NCBI RefSeq assembly: GCF_030247185.1
Contig: NC_080572.1
Location: forward strand, 91,217,435-91,281,434
DNA length: 64,000 nucleotides
DNA from: Malaya genurostris
Taxonomy: Eukaryota; Arthropoda; Insecta; Diptera; Culicidae
Direction: 5' to 3'
The translations under genes were made by a program, and so were the position numbers. Positions 45,990 through 56,740 of the stretch are shown in pieces (within the stretch, counting starts at the first letter, position 1; each line of letters starts with the position of its first letter). The notes beneath the pieces are model-generated. The model made no database searches, was not told the DNA's origin, and saw nothing but the letters and a program-made list of their open reading frames with translations.

Positions 45990-46470
45990 TACTTCCCATC
46001 GACTGCAACACACTTATGCCAGTGCTTGATCCAATCCCCGAAACATGTTTTACAATCAGTTTTCGGTATCAGAGCCATCTTCGATTTTTCTATAATCCCA
46101 TCTCGGGTGCTGAAACGCTTTCCACGGAACGGTTTCTTGAGCCGACTGTATAGGAGAAAGTTACAGTGAGCTAAATTAGGTGAATTCGGTGGTTAATGGA
46201 TAACGATGGCATAGTGTGACGGTGCGTTATCGTGATGCAAGATCCACGAGTTGTTTGCCCACAAATCTGGTCTTTTTCGGCGAGTTGGTTCACGCAAACG
46301 ATCCAAAACTCCTCTGCCATCTCTCTAATAGTCAATTTGTGGTCTACGGTCATCCATTCTTTGATTTTGTTGATGTTTTCGTCGATTTTCGATGTCGATG
46401 GCTTACCGCTTCTTCACAGACTTACCGCAGGTTTTCTGAAACGTTTGTTCCTCTGATAACCAACTGAAAC
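45990..46470 (-). pseudogene. mariner transposase relic joined N- and C-termini
   Basis: Minus strand: KPSTSKIDENINKIKEWMTV and DHKLTIREMAEEF (second helix-turn-helix region), then, in another frame, RPDLWANNSWILHHDNAPSH (second catalytic aspartate), SPNLAHCNFLLYSRLKKPF (the third aspartate is N) and DWIKHWHKCVAVDGKYFE near the C-terminus. About 90-100 residues between the DNA-binding and catalytic parts are deleted. It is a different mariner lineage from the relic at 648. Confidence 0.8.
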
Positions 46471-46488
46471 CGCTTTTAACACAATTTC

Positions 46489-46518
46489 GGGGGGGGGGGG
46501 GTTAGGGTAGGGTAGGGT
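46489..46518 (+). other. G-run plus TTAGGGTAGGGTAGGG, potential G-quadruplex
   Basis: Thirteen consecutive Gs (46489-46501) are followed by TTAGGGTAGGGTAGGGT. This gives four or more G-tracts at short spacing on the plus strand. Confidence 0.7.
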
Positions 46519-46567
46519 CTAAAGGATAAAACAAATCATCAACAAAATAAATTCAAAAGTTTTGGAT

Positions 46568-47652
46568 CAGTCCGTGCTCGCATCTCACCCGACGCAGTCG
46601 AAAATCGTTTACGGTCGAAACAACAGAAACAAAGACAATACGCCAGTGAACAATGGAGTGTATGGAATGGTCAAATACAATTTAACAAAGCCTGAAACTT
46701 GGCCTGCAAGACCGAATTCCATTTGTATAGATTTCAAACGTTGCAAAGTTAGACCAGCAGCAAATGAAATTGGAATCTTACTTAAATAATTGAGTAAGTG
46801 ATTCAATTCAACAAGGCGTCTAACTGTGTGTACATTATGTTTAAACGTGAAAGCGATGCACTTGCATTCGCTTCGGTTAACAACGAGGTGCAGAACGTTG
46901 AGTGTGATAACATTAAATACAAAATCCCTGTGCACATGGTGGACAATGCCATAGAAGTACCCGTGCATGACCTCCCCCCGCAGGCCACCGATCAGTTCGT
47001 TCGGGAGAATATGTCGCAGTACGGTGAAATCCTTTCCATCGAAAGGGAAGTATGGCGGAATTTTTTCCCCGGCATCCGGAATGGTGTGCGAGTTGTGCGT
47101 ATGCAACTACGTAAGGCAATTCCATCTTACATCATTTGTGGTCAAGGTGGAACACGTCCGTGTAAAACGTTGATTACCTATGAAAATCAGCTGGTTACAT
47201 GCCAGTTTTGTGAACAACCTGCACACTACGGTAAACCTTGCACTGAAACTGCGAAAAAGACATCTTCAACCGAAGACAAAGTCAACCGCTCAACAACGAA
47301 AACTAGTGAGCGCAGTACTCATGTTTCAACATCAAACCAACCAGCATCTGCAACCAATGTACAACAAGGCGCATCTAAAGCAACTAGCAACGAGCTCAAG
47401 ACTACGAACAACAAGGAAAGCGAAACGAAGACGAACACCAACAACAATACAACCGATGAGGCAATGGATGACGAGACGAGCCACAAACAAAGTGCCCCTC
47501 AACCCTCGCAGGAGGGAAATGGAAGCTCTTCTCCTCCTAGAAAAAGAGTGTCAACGAGATCCACTTCAAAAAATCTATTATTTAAAAAATCGGCTAATTC
47601 ATCCACGTAAAGCTTGTAGAAAAATAGGCCTGAATAAAAATATCTTTAAAAA
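46568..47652 (+). mobile_element. ORF1-only LINE retrocopy with 13-bp target duplication
   Basis: The insertion starts CAGTCCGTGCTCG and ends 'taaaaatatctttaaa'. It is flanked by the perfect 13-bp repeat AAAAGTTTTGGAT (46555-46567 and 47653-47665). The CAGTC start fits the initiator-type internal promoter of Jockey/I-group LINEs. The element holds only an ORF1-like gene; endonuclease and reverse transcriptase are absent, although the 5' end looks complete. That argues for internal loss of ORF2 before or during insertion rather than 5' truncation. Confidence 0.85.
46667..47610 (+). pseudogene. LINE ORF1 (Gag-like, CCHC) with one frameshift
   Basis: The likely start is ATG 46667 (MVKYNLTKPETWPARPNS). 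The frame runs to about 46785, shifts, and continues to the stop at 47610. The second part has an RRM-like stretch (NCVYIMFKRESDALAFASVN, PVHDLPPQATDQFVRENMSQ, YGEILSIEREVW) and NGVRVVRMQLRKAIPSYI. A zinc knuckle follows (CQFCEQPAHYGKPC, C-X2-C-X4-H-X4-C) and then a long Ser/Thr/Asn/Lys-rich tail. Such proteins coat LINE RNA. The frameshift near 46785-46797 breaks it. The tail after the knuckle is open to the stop. Confidence 0.82.
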
Positions 47653-47665
47653 AAAAGTTTTGGAT

Positions 47666-48276
47666 AATAAAAAGCATCATTCGAACCATTGAGAAATAAG
47701 TCGGTGAAGCAAGGGTGGCGAAAACTCGCTCATAAGATTCGATTTTTTCTATCAATCAGGTCACCTAATGATTTACGATGCAATCCGTAAAATGATGGTA
47801 AAGATGAAACTCATCGCTGATCTAAACAAACACACTCACCTATACAGAGCACCGCTGACATCAAATTATGATGGTATTGATGGATCTCAGTTTTGATTTC
47901 TTAGCATTTAACTTTCATTCCTAGTTTTAAAAAGTGAGTACTGAGTTTGGCATCACCGTACCGAGCTAGACCGGTGAGTGTATGCTTAAACCACTGAGCT
48001 GCCAACACAACCCAGATTTTCGGTTTTGTTTTTGCTGGTACTCAAAACGAGCACGTGCATTAATGTACGAAAACAAAAGTCGAATCGTAGCGTGATGTTC
48101 TGTAGCGATTGAATTTCATGTCTCTAGCTAAACACAACTGGCTACTAAAACCGAATGCGTTTTCCAGCATACGAAAACATGTCTTGAGAATTGGATTGAA
48201 ATGGCATCGATTCGAACATTGGCCGCTCATGGCAACTCTGGTGGATGGGGAATACGAGCGAGACAGTGTCACAAGA
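47666..48276. other. unassigned sequence
   Basis: No coding or RNA signal that I can support. The stretch lies between the retrocopy and a SINE. Confidence 0.45.
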
Positions 48277-48432
48277 ATCTTATTTTATTTATTTTTTTTT
48301 AGAGGTTTTAACCTTAAGGTCATTCGCCTCTTCGGGCCAGAAAAACTTTCCGACCCTATGTTCGGGGTTGGGAATCGAACCCAGGTGGGCTGCGTGAAAG
48401 GCATCGACTTACCCATCACACTATACCCGTCC
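48277..48432 (-). mobile_element. tRNA-derived SINE, near full length
   Basis: On the minus strand it starts GGGACGGGTATAGTGTGATG (A-box-like region). It has an arm around TGC-CTTTCAC-GCA, a B-box CTGGGTTCGATTCCCA, a body 'tttttctggcccgaagaggc' then 'gaatgaccttaaggttaaaa', and an A-rich tail (plus-strand T-rich 48277-48300). The CTTTCAC loop recalls tRNA-Glu(UUC). Fragments of the same family lie at 13220 and 16443. Confidence 0.85.
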
Positions 48433-51400
48433 CTTCACGGGCAATCTGATTCAATGTGTTGATGTACAAACACATCAAATCACAACTCAAAAATCGCCTC
48501 TCAGTGGGTTCTAATATTTGATGTACACTCAGCGCTCATCTGCTGATTGCTTGACACTACGATGTTGAGACGATGTTTTCTGTACACAAATGGTTACCCA
48601 GTTACTCAACTCGCTCAGCGATGCTTTTGAAACCGATTTGCAGGTGAGCTGAACTCGGTGATGATGAAGTACGGAGTTGATTATTGCCAGCCCTGCGGTG
48701 AAGAGGTATTTTTGAGGACGCTTCTTAAAAATCATGATTTGCGGTGTCCACTGTATCTCAGAGCAGACTAATCAGAAGTCAGAAACAAATCAAAGCAGCA
48801 TAGTCAGAGTAGAAGTTTTTCTAAATCCCAACGTATCTGTTTGACTATTTTTTAAATTTTTAGTGGTTGCTCAAACTGAAAACTATGATTTTTCATGAAA
48901 AAATCCGTCATATTGTAGCTGTAAAACCTCCCCAAAGTAACAAACAACAAAAAGGAAAACGTTGGGGTCTGATTTTTTATATGTAGAAAGTGTGTGCAAA
49001 GTTTGAAAAAAATTGGTGGAGTAGTTTTTGAATGACGATGGACACGGACTTCCAAAACCCTGCTTTCGAGAAAAACGCGTTTAAAATTTTTTGTCTTCGA
49101 AATCAATGGAAACAATTTATTACTCAAGGGAGCCCGTAGGGCCTAACATTTTCAAAAAATCATATTTTTTCCTTTATAATTTGTTATAACCAAACATTTA
49201 AAGAATGTTTTGGCAAGTTTTTAAGTCAAACGAAGCAGAAATCTTGGGCATGGGTGCCGAGCTCTTACTTTTTCGTAGTATGATATAAGCAAAGATAAAA
49301 GCCCATAACTTGCTGAGTTCTGATTCGACAGGCTTGACAATTTCACAGAATATTTTTGAAATGCTTTACTATAAGAAAATACAAAGAAAATAATAAATGA
49401 TTTTTCAAAATTGTTAGACCCTACCCGCCCCTCAATGCAAACTCGTCGTTGCAAATTCAATTCCATTTTGAAAATTGTACAAAATCGAGGACACGCACAA
49501 TCGCAGTTGAAAATTTGAAAGAATAGAATGACAGATGTGGCAACCTAAAAAATCTAGTCGGGTGACTGAGAGCGCCAAACGGTGGTGATTCCGGGAACTT
49601 TTTGATGAAGGTAGTATTCTATTCTCTTGTGAGTAATGGTACACCAAGCAGCATGTTAAGTTGCTGTCCTGTATATTTCTACTGATTGTGCAATTTATCA
49701 AGTTAGTTTATATCACTATTCTAGTAACTGTTGTGCTATGGAAAAAGCATAATTTTTCTGTGTTGTGCAACATACTTTCAAGTTCATCCGTTATTACGAA
49801 CATTTATTCACAACGATTGTGCAACTGATACAAAAACTCATGCGTCGATCCCATCAAAAAGGCAGTAATAAAATCAGCGAAAAAACAATTGTGAAACTCG
49901 TGCAATCTACTACGTAATGTAAACAAGAAATGGAATGACGTTTACAAAAACATAACAAACATAATTTCTAATAAATAAGTTTCATATTTGATTTTCAATA
50001 CAACTGCTCTCAACACAAACATGGATCTTGTAAAAAAATCTGCACATAAAAAATGATAATGCTACATATTGTAGAATTGATCTTTTGTGTTTTTGTAAAT
50101 GAAAAATCGACAACGAACTGAATTTTTATGGTGAAACATGTATTCGTACGTTTGAAATTTTCAAGCGCCTTTAAATTAAAGTGTTTTTATGATTGTACAC
50201 AAATTTCTGTGAAAATAACAGTCTATTATTTTTAATGAGAATCATCGGAATGGTGTTTAAAATACGTGTATTCAAACATTCTTTAAAATTTTCATACGAT
50301 TTTGATCTAACTAATGTGTAATTAAACCTGGAAAATCTCGAAATGATTTTTTCTTGAATATTTTACAATATGGCATCGACTGTAACAGTGAGTTGAATAG
50401 AAAATGGTTCACCCAACGTAATGACATATATTATCTAAATAACAGGAAACATTGACATGCTAATATTTTAGAAAGAAATTCTCTACGTTTTGTTTTTTAT
50501 CAGTTTTAATCTTATATTTGCATTAAACAACAATACAGTATAGTCATTTATCTTAGAGGGCCCGACTTTTGTGGTACGCACTGTAGGTATTATTTGGCAA
50601 GTCCGTGTACTGGAGTTGCAAAAACAAGTTGCACAAGCGATAATATATAACTATGGGAGTAATTATGATGAAATTAACTTTTCGTTCAATATCTTTGAAA
50701 AGTGATGTCAGGTCTGCTTATTTTTTTCGCAAAATGAAAACCGAATACAAATTATTTGATTGATTATTTTTTTCTTTCCGTATATAACGCTGTTTCGCTG
50801 CTACTTTTATGATAATAATCTCATGTCTGCAAGTTTTGCGTTCAATTCAAACATCTTGCACTACTTTTTTGCAAGTTTTAAATTTTATATCAATGTTTTT
50901 CTAAAACTGAAGAAAACTGCGGACACTGATCTAAAAATTCATGAGGCAGCCAAAACAATGCGGACTCTGCAGAAATATATTTTTACAGCAAGTTTATCAA
51001 TTCGGCTTAGCATTTTTTGCCTTGCGGAGAGCATCAATCATTTCACTAATTTTTCTTCCACAAAAGGTTTATAGCAGTTTCGACGTATATTGTGCCCGGT
51101 ACAATTATGACAGCCGTTTGGAAAGTTTTTGATAAGTTGCACAACTGTTATAGTTACTCCCGTTTTACATGACGATGTGATTTTTTTTGTAGAGCTTCTA
51201 ATGAAACATTAAAAAGGTGGTGATTTACTGCACAATTGTTTTAGATGTACTTAAAGTTGTTCTACAATGATTTTTTCGGTAGTATTGTGAAACTTGATGG
51301 TGATTAGTTTCACAACCAATTTTAATACATATTTGTAAACATATCTAACATAAATAACATTTCTAAATCAATTGTAAAACATCTTGAAAGTTCAATAAGT

Positions 51401-51891
51401 TACATTTCCTACTTGGGGTGGATCCAGGTTTCATCAACAGTTACCTAACGATACCAAAAGTCTACCCAATCCTGTGTCAGTAAGGCTAAACACGTTTCCG
51501 AAGACGCTCGCGATCATGATGAGCGATACTCAATTACTAAATCACACCCAAAATTTGGCGTGTGTGCTAGTGAATATTAGAGTCCCTATTATAATACGAA
51601 CTGTCAAACGTTGGACCACACGAGCAATGTAAATGAACATTCTATGCTGATAAAAATTCAAGACGAATATTGCTATCACGGCTACGAAAGGAATTTAGTC
51701 AAACGAAATTTCTTTGTTTAAACTAATAATTATATAATTATTATTGTACGCCAGAGAACAAAAGACTCAATGGGTCGGAAAGATCATGATACCGGTGTTC
51801 TGGGACTGTCATTGTATACTTTTGGAGGACTACCTCAATGCAAGTATTAGCGTGCATGAATGGAGAGATCAATAATAGAAATCGCTGTGAA
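48433..51891. other. 3.5 kb AT-rich DNA without a recognisable gene
   Basis: Several 'ttgtgcaac' and 'gttgcac' words are scattered between 49740 and 51240, but no boundaries could be set. No frame shows a known domain; that at 50760-51074 is hydrophobic and chance-like. Confidence 0.4.
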
Positions 51892-53130
51892 ATGTTTTTT
51901 TTTGTAAATAAATATTTATTGAAATATGAGCTAAACTTAAATTATTAAGATTTAAATTGGGTGTTCAGCCTCAAGTGGTGACTTTTCAGCCCTATTATAT
52001 ACATGATTTGGTCATTACCATGAAGACATCATGTGCTTCCGCAATTCTGTGAATTTTGTGTAAGGAAAATTGTAAACCTACTTGTATTGTGTAATGGGGA
52101 AAAGGAACTTATATACTAAGTTACTAACTAATACAGAGAGCGAATCGATTCAATTGAAGATTGCATCGATTTTTGTCGGAATTTGCTTATAATATTATGT
52201 GACATTACATCTAATGGTTCTATATTTGTGAGTCTGTGTAACTCATTTGTATACTAAACCAGGGAGGACGCTTCAAAATCATTTTCAGAATTTCAGAATT
52301 TCAGAATTCATAAAGCATGACTGGTCGGAAAATTTGTTTATAAATTATTAATTTGTTTTTTTAGACAGAGCTTAGAATTTCTGTTTATAAGAGGATACAA
52401 ATATTTAATATATTTATTACACTTTTCCTGGATTCCATCAATATGATTCTTAAAAGTGAGTTTTTTGTCATACGTTAAACCTAAGTATTTTGCTTGATCA
52501 GACCATGTCAATTCCAAACCATTCAATTTGATAATATGATTATCGTTTGGTTTAAGAAAAGAAGCTCTTGGCTTATGAGGAAAGACAATTAATTGCGTTT
52601 TTGCTGCATTTGGTGCAATTTTCCATTTTGAAGATAATCATTGAAAATATTTAAGCTTCTTTGTAGACGACTGCAGATCACTCTTAGATTTCTACCTGCG
52701 GCTAACAGACTTGTGTCGTCACAGAATAGTGATTTCGGAACACCAAAGGGTAGATTTGGAGGATCAGAAGTGAAAATATTATACAAGATTGGAGCTACGC
52801 TCGAACTCTGTGGAACACCTGCTCGTACGGGTAGCAATTCAGATTTACAATTCTGATAACTAACCTGAGGAGGAAACTGGTAATCAGACATTTTTGCTAG
52901 TAAACCTTTGTGCCAAACACTGTCGAATGCTCAGTGGCGTACCGAGGAAATTTGACGCCCGGGGCAAAATAAGAGATTTATCGCCTCCATCGTTGGTTTA
53001 GTGAGCAAAACAAAAAAGCTGAGCTCCATCCTCGGAAAGATACCTTTGGTGAGCGAAAAAAAGCCCCCCTAGTACGCCACTGCGAATGCTTTTCCTATGT
53101 CTAGAAGAGAGATTTATTTGCTTTTATCAT
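51892..53130 (-). pseudogene. Jockey-like LINE fragment (RT, thumb and 3' end)
   Basis: Minus strand: MSDYQFPPQVSYQNCKSELL, VRAGVPQSSSVAPILYNIF and SLFCDDTSLLAAGRN (the FADD box with C for A), then NGLELTWSDQAKYLGLTYDK and CNKYIKYLYPLINRNSKL. Later blocks are recognisable by comparison with the copy at 63654 (for example ISKFRQKSM). The A-rich tail is at plus 51896-51905. The catalytic YxDD box survives only as CDD, and stops interrupt the thumb. The 5' portion is lost. A hAT MITE splits the element at 52932. Confidence 0.88.
52932..53082. mobile_element. hAT-type MITE with 8-bp target duplication
   Basis: The 151-bp element has perfect ends CAGTGGCGTAC / GTACGCCACTG (allowing one extra base) and is flanked by CGAATGCT at 52924-52931 and 53083-53090. 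The 8-bp duplication and CAGTGGCG terminus are typical of hAT elements. It inserted into the Jockey-like LINE, so it is younger. Confidence 0.9.
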
Positions 53131-53949
53131 GTTCGTTACTCGCTGTGAAATGGTCTTGCATGAAGCACATGAACATCGCTACCATGGTTAAAATCTACGG
53201 ATTAGGGTTCCAATTACTTGTTCACCTGATTTGGCCTCCTTCTCAAATCTCATGTCATCTCTGAGAAATCGATGTGAGTTTCGTATTGGAATTTCAGACC
53301 GCTACTTCCGGAACCTGATACCGAAACCTGCATAATCAAAGTAAGTTTGTATGGCCATGAACTAATATGATCTACAAATTTCGAAGATGTATTCCATTCT
53401 TCACGAATCGAAGTAAGGGGGCTATCCCGGACCACTTCTCAAAATGTGGATTTATGTGCTCTAGGAATGGACATTTAGAAGGTCTTAGACATGTGCGACT
53501 AAAATGGCATGACAGGAAACGTTAAGAATAAGACAATAGATTTCTCGCGTTCAAATTTTATTTAAATACTTAATAATGATAGTTCCAGAAAAGATGAAAG
53601 TATCTGTTGAAAACGCCGGTAAAAGGCACACCGAAAAACATGTGCATAAGCAATATTCAGTAACATTACATTTTCTATCTAAGCGCCCCTCTCGAAACGA
53701 AATCCTGGGTATGGGCCTGCTCTAGTGAATATATGTCACACTGTTTATTCTACTGTAGCCCCCAGTCGTCGAATCTGAAATGTCTCCAACATTTCCATAG
53801 AGGTGATCGACAGATGCGAGAAAGATTTCGCTCTGTTCGTGCAAACAAACAAACAGGATACCGGAACGGAGTCTAGTTATCGAAAGACGTGTCCGGAAAA
53901 ACTTTAAAGAAGTTTCAACGAAATACCTAAAAAACGAAAACGTACTTGA
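53131..53949. other. unassigned, with satellite-like remnant
   Basis: 'gaccgctacttccggaacctg' near 53298 echoes the TTCCGG satellite. No gene was recognised. Confidence 0.4.
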
Positions 53950-54565
53950 AGATCACAGATATTCAGGAAATATTTCATGAATTTAAATCTATTTTCATGC
54001 CCATATGAAATATAATGTTACTTTACAATTCTGTACGTTCCAATAAAATTTCATCGCAAAACTAAGCATCAATTGAAAGATACGGTTCTATTCATTGAAA
54101 ATCCAATGCAATCCAATTTAGTTTTGCATCGATGATGTGTTTCAATCAATCCATGTTATTATTGATTTACCTGTCGTGTAAATTTCATTATTTCTTTCTG
54201 TAATGTGCAGCTTTTCGGACAAACATTCAATAAAGCCATTGGTCGAGGTAATGCCCTTAACAAGCTCAAATTCGTTTTTATCGACAAGTTTGCCAGAGAG
54301 CCTACACAGATAAAAATATTTTGTGATTTTACATTTATTTTCATGCACATATATCGAGCAGGCAATTGAATGGAAATTTACATTGAAAAACGAAGCGGTT
54401 TGTAAATATACAGTCTTGTTCAATGAAATAATAAATGAATTTTGATGTAATTTTACATCAATCATGGTTTAAAATCAGATTTTCGTTTCAACTGATGTCT
54501 ATTTCATAGTACTATCGGTTCAAATGTCGTGTAAGTTTCATCTTTTCTTTCTGTGTATGGTTTGT
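53950..54565. repeat. diverged tandem duplication of about 350 bp
   Basis: 'aaatctattttcatgcccat' (about 53984) matches 'catttattttcatgcacat' (about 54331). 'cgtgtaaatttcattatttc' (54175) matches 'cgtgtaagtttcatcttttc' (54531). The order and spacing are similar, so an old duplication is likely. Confidence 0.5.
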
Positions 54566-54659
54566 CAAGGTATTTGAGGCTACGGACAAACAACTTAACA
54601 TGCGCCTTACGTACAAAAAAGGCTCATCTTCAAATGAAAATACGACTTCTCAATCCACC

Positions 54660-55680
54660 TCTCAATATGGCGTGATTATGTTTTTCTCTTGCCATTCGAC
54701 TCAGCTTGACAAGGCTCTTTTTAAAGCTGCTATTAGGTAACTACTTAAGCTAGAAGATCAAATGGCTGTCACTTCTGGTTTCGAATATATAATGGTATAA
54801 GAGACGTAACCAACAAAATGCGCTTTTTCTCTCCGCTCAATTTTCTCATAGATGGCTGAACCGATTTCAACAAAATTTGGCTCGTTTGGAAACTGCAAAA
54901 GGTTCATTAAACGAGTTTGAAGTTCAAACAGCTGTCACTTACAGTTCCGGCGATATAATCAGTTTAAGTGACGTAAACGTCAAAACTCATTACTGCTCAA
55001 TTTCCTCGGATATGTGTTAATAGATAACGATAAGTTTAGGCTTGTTTGAGATTAAAATTAAACTGTGGATCAATTTCGAAGATCATATGACTGAGACTTG
55101 AGGCTTCGTAGATATAATCGTACATGTAACGTAATCGAAAAATAGATTTGTTTCTATTCACATAATTATTTCAGATCTATAATCACGTTCAAATTATTGC
55201 TGTTTGAACTATAATCACGTTCAAATTATTGCTGATATATTCGAATCGAGAAACGTGGCTGAATATGCGATGTAAATGCTCAAGCATGCTTTTGTAAACT
55301 ACCCGAATCAGTCTGAATAAATTGGTTTCAAAAATAAGCCCAACATTAGCTTTTCTAAGAGCCTAAGTTTATAAGAATTTAATAGTGACTTGCAAACGAG
55401 CCTAAGCTTGTTGAAATCGGTTTAGCAATCTTAAAGAATAGGAAGAAAAGGTTTGTCGGTTATGTCACTTCTTCGATCATATCGTCGGAACCGAATGTGG
55501 CAGCCATTTGATCTTTGAACTTAATCCAGAATCAAACAATAGTTTTCGACAGAGCTTACGCTTGCTGAAATCGATCTAGCCATCTAGTACGTTTTGTTGG
55601 TTACGTCATTTCTTCGATCATAATTCCGAAATCGGAAGTGTCCGTCACTTGATCTTCAAACTTAATCCACATTTCAGTAA
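54660..55680. repeat. satellite field, two orientations
   Basis: From 54660 to about 55170 the units read on the plus strand ('gatggctgaaccgatttcaa', 'gatcaaatggctgtcacttc'). From about 55350 to 55680 they read on the minus strand ('gttgaaatcggtttagcaat', 'gtcacttcttcgatcata'). The unit is about 150-170 bp, strongly diverged. The field continues at 56530-56740 after the hammerhead array, which is therefore an insertion into it. Confidence 0.65.
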
Positions 55681-55720
55681 TTAATTGCAAAACAAAAAGT
55701 GTTCTGTAAGTAGCAGAAAC

Positions 55721-55819
55721 TTTACGTCTGCTTAGCGGTTCAAGTTAAACTGCCGAGTTTAGCACTAAGCAGTTCAATTCGAACTGCTCTGCACTGATGA
55801 GTCAAAGACGAAACGTAAA
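55721..55819 (+). ncRNA. hammerhead ribozyme 1 of the array
   Basis: TTTACGTC (55721-55728) supplies stem III and the GUC cleavage site. The long stem I hairpin follows (AGCGGTTCAAGTTAAACTGC against GCAGTTCAATTCGAACTGCT, two A-C mismatches, base TGC/GCA). Then come CTGATGA (55794-55800), stem II GTC-AAA-GAC (55801-55809), GAAA (55810-55813) and CGTAAA (55814-55819), which closes stem III. Cleavage is predicted after 55728. The strand order makes it a type III hammerhead (stem III open). Confidence 0.88.
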
Positions 55820-55982
55820 ACTAATAAAAACAGTTATGTGCCCTAGCACAAAATTTGGCTAACCCCTAAATGACCTAACCTGCATCGGCCAGAAATAGTC
55901 GAAAACACGTTTTCGTTCGGCACGTCAGAAAAGACATTGCACTCCGTTGCAAAACAAAAAGTGTTCTGTAAGTAGCAGAAAC

Positions 55983-56081
55983 TTTACGTCTGCTTAGCGG
56001 TTCAAGTTGAACTGCCGAGTTTAGCACTAAGCAGTTCAATTTGAACTGCTCTGCACTGATGAGTCAAAGACGAAACGTAAA
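55983..56081 (+). ncRNA. hammerhead ribozyme 2 of the array
   Basis: TTTACGTC (55983-55990), a 20-bp stem I (AGCGGTTCAAGTTGAACTGC against GCAGTTCAATTTGAACTGCT, fully paired including G-U), CTGATGA (56056-56062), GTC-AAA-GAC, GAAA and CGTAAA. This is the best-formed copy, with no mismatch in any helix. Predicted cleavage is after 55990. Confidence 0.9.
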
Positions 56082-56244
56082 ACTAATAAAAACGGCTATG
56101 TGCCCTAGCACAAAATTTGGCTAACCCCTAAATGACCTAACCTGCATCGGCCAGAAATAGTCGAAAACACGTTTTCGTTCGGCACGTCAGAAAAGACATT
56201 GCACTCCGTTGCAAAACAAAAAGTGTTCTGTAAGTAGCAGAAAT

Positions 56245-56343
56245 TTTACGTCTGCTTAGCGATTCAAGTTGAACTGCCGAGTTTAGCACTAAGCAGTTCA
56301 ATTTGAACTGCTCCGCACTGATGAGTCAAAGACGAAACGTAAA
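56245..56343 (+). ncRNA. hammerhead ribozyme 3 of the array
   Basis: TTTACGTC (56245-56252) is preceded by one more T, which lengthens stem III by one pair. The core CTGATGA (56318-56324), GTC-AAA-GAC, GAAA and CGTAAA are intact. Stem I carries one A-C mismatch (AGCGATTCAAG). Predicted cleavage is after 56252. Confidence 0.88.
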
Positions 56344-56529
56344 ACTAATAAAAACGGTTATGTGCCCTAGCACAAAATTTGGCTAACCCCTGAATGAATT
56401 AATTAGTGTTAGGAGTGAATTCAGGCATTTTTTAGGACTATCGAAGGAATGGCATCGGGTCCTGCTACAACTTTTCAAATGATTTCAAATGTGATATGTG
56501 ATTTCATACTCAATTCTTCGAACTCAATT

Positions 56530-56740
56530 CACAACATTAGTTTCGTACGAGCCTAAGTTAATTGAAATCGGTTCAGCCACTTTCCAAAAAATTGAACGGA
56601 GAGAAATAAAGTGCATTTTATCGGTTACGTCGCATATACCGTTCTTTCTCCGGAAACAGAAGTGACAGCGATTTTCGTTTCGAAACGCTTTTCATTCCGA
56701 TTTGGGATTCATGGTTTTCTGAAAAAAAAGCCGAGCCATC
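56530..56740 (-). repeat. satellite block continuing after the array
   Basis: 'gagcctaagttaattgaaatcggttcagcca' is split by small changes from the unit at about 55390-55430, and 'ccggaaacagaagtgacagc' follows. The orientation is the same as 55350-55680. Confidence 0.6.

Larger units (their letters stand above)
55687..56396 (+). mobile_element. retrozyme-like tandem array with three hammerhead ribozymes
   Basis: About 2.7 head-to-tail units with an exact 262-bp period (the ribozyme cleavage sites are 55728, 55990 and 56252). The array is bounded by the 8-bp direct repeat AATTAATT (55679-55686 and 56397-56404). The units are well over 95% identical. Besides the ribozyme, each unit has hairpins CGAAAA-CACG-TTTTCG (55900-55915 and +262) and GTGC-CCTA-GCAC. 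No open reading frame is present. Small non-autonomous elements that carry tandem hammerheads and circularise as RNA are known as retrozymes in plants and animals. Assignment to that class is inference from structure. Confidence 0.85.
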
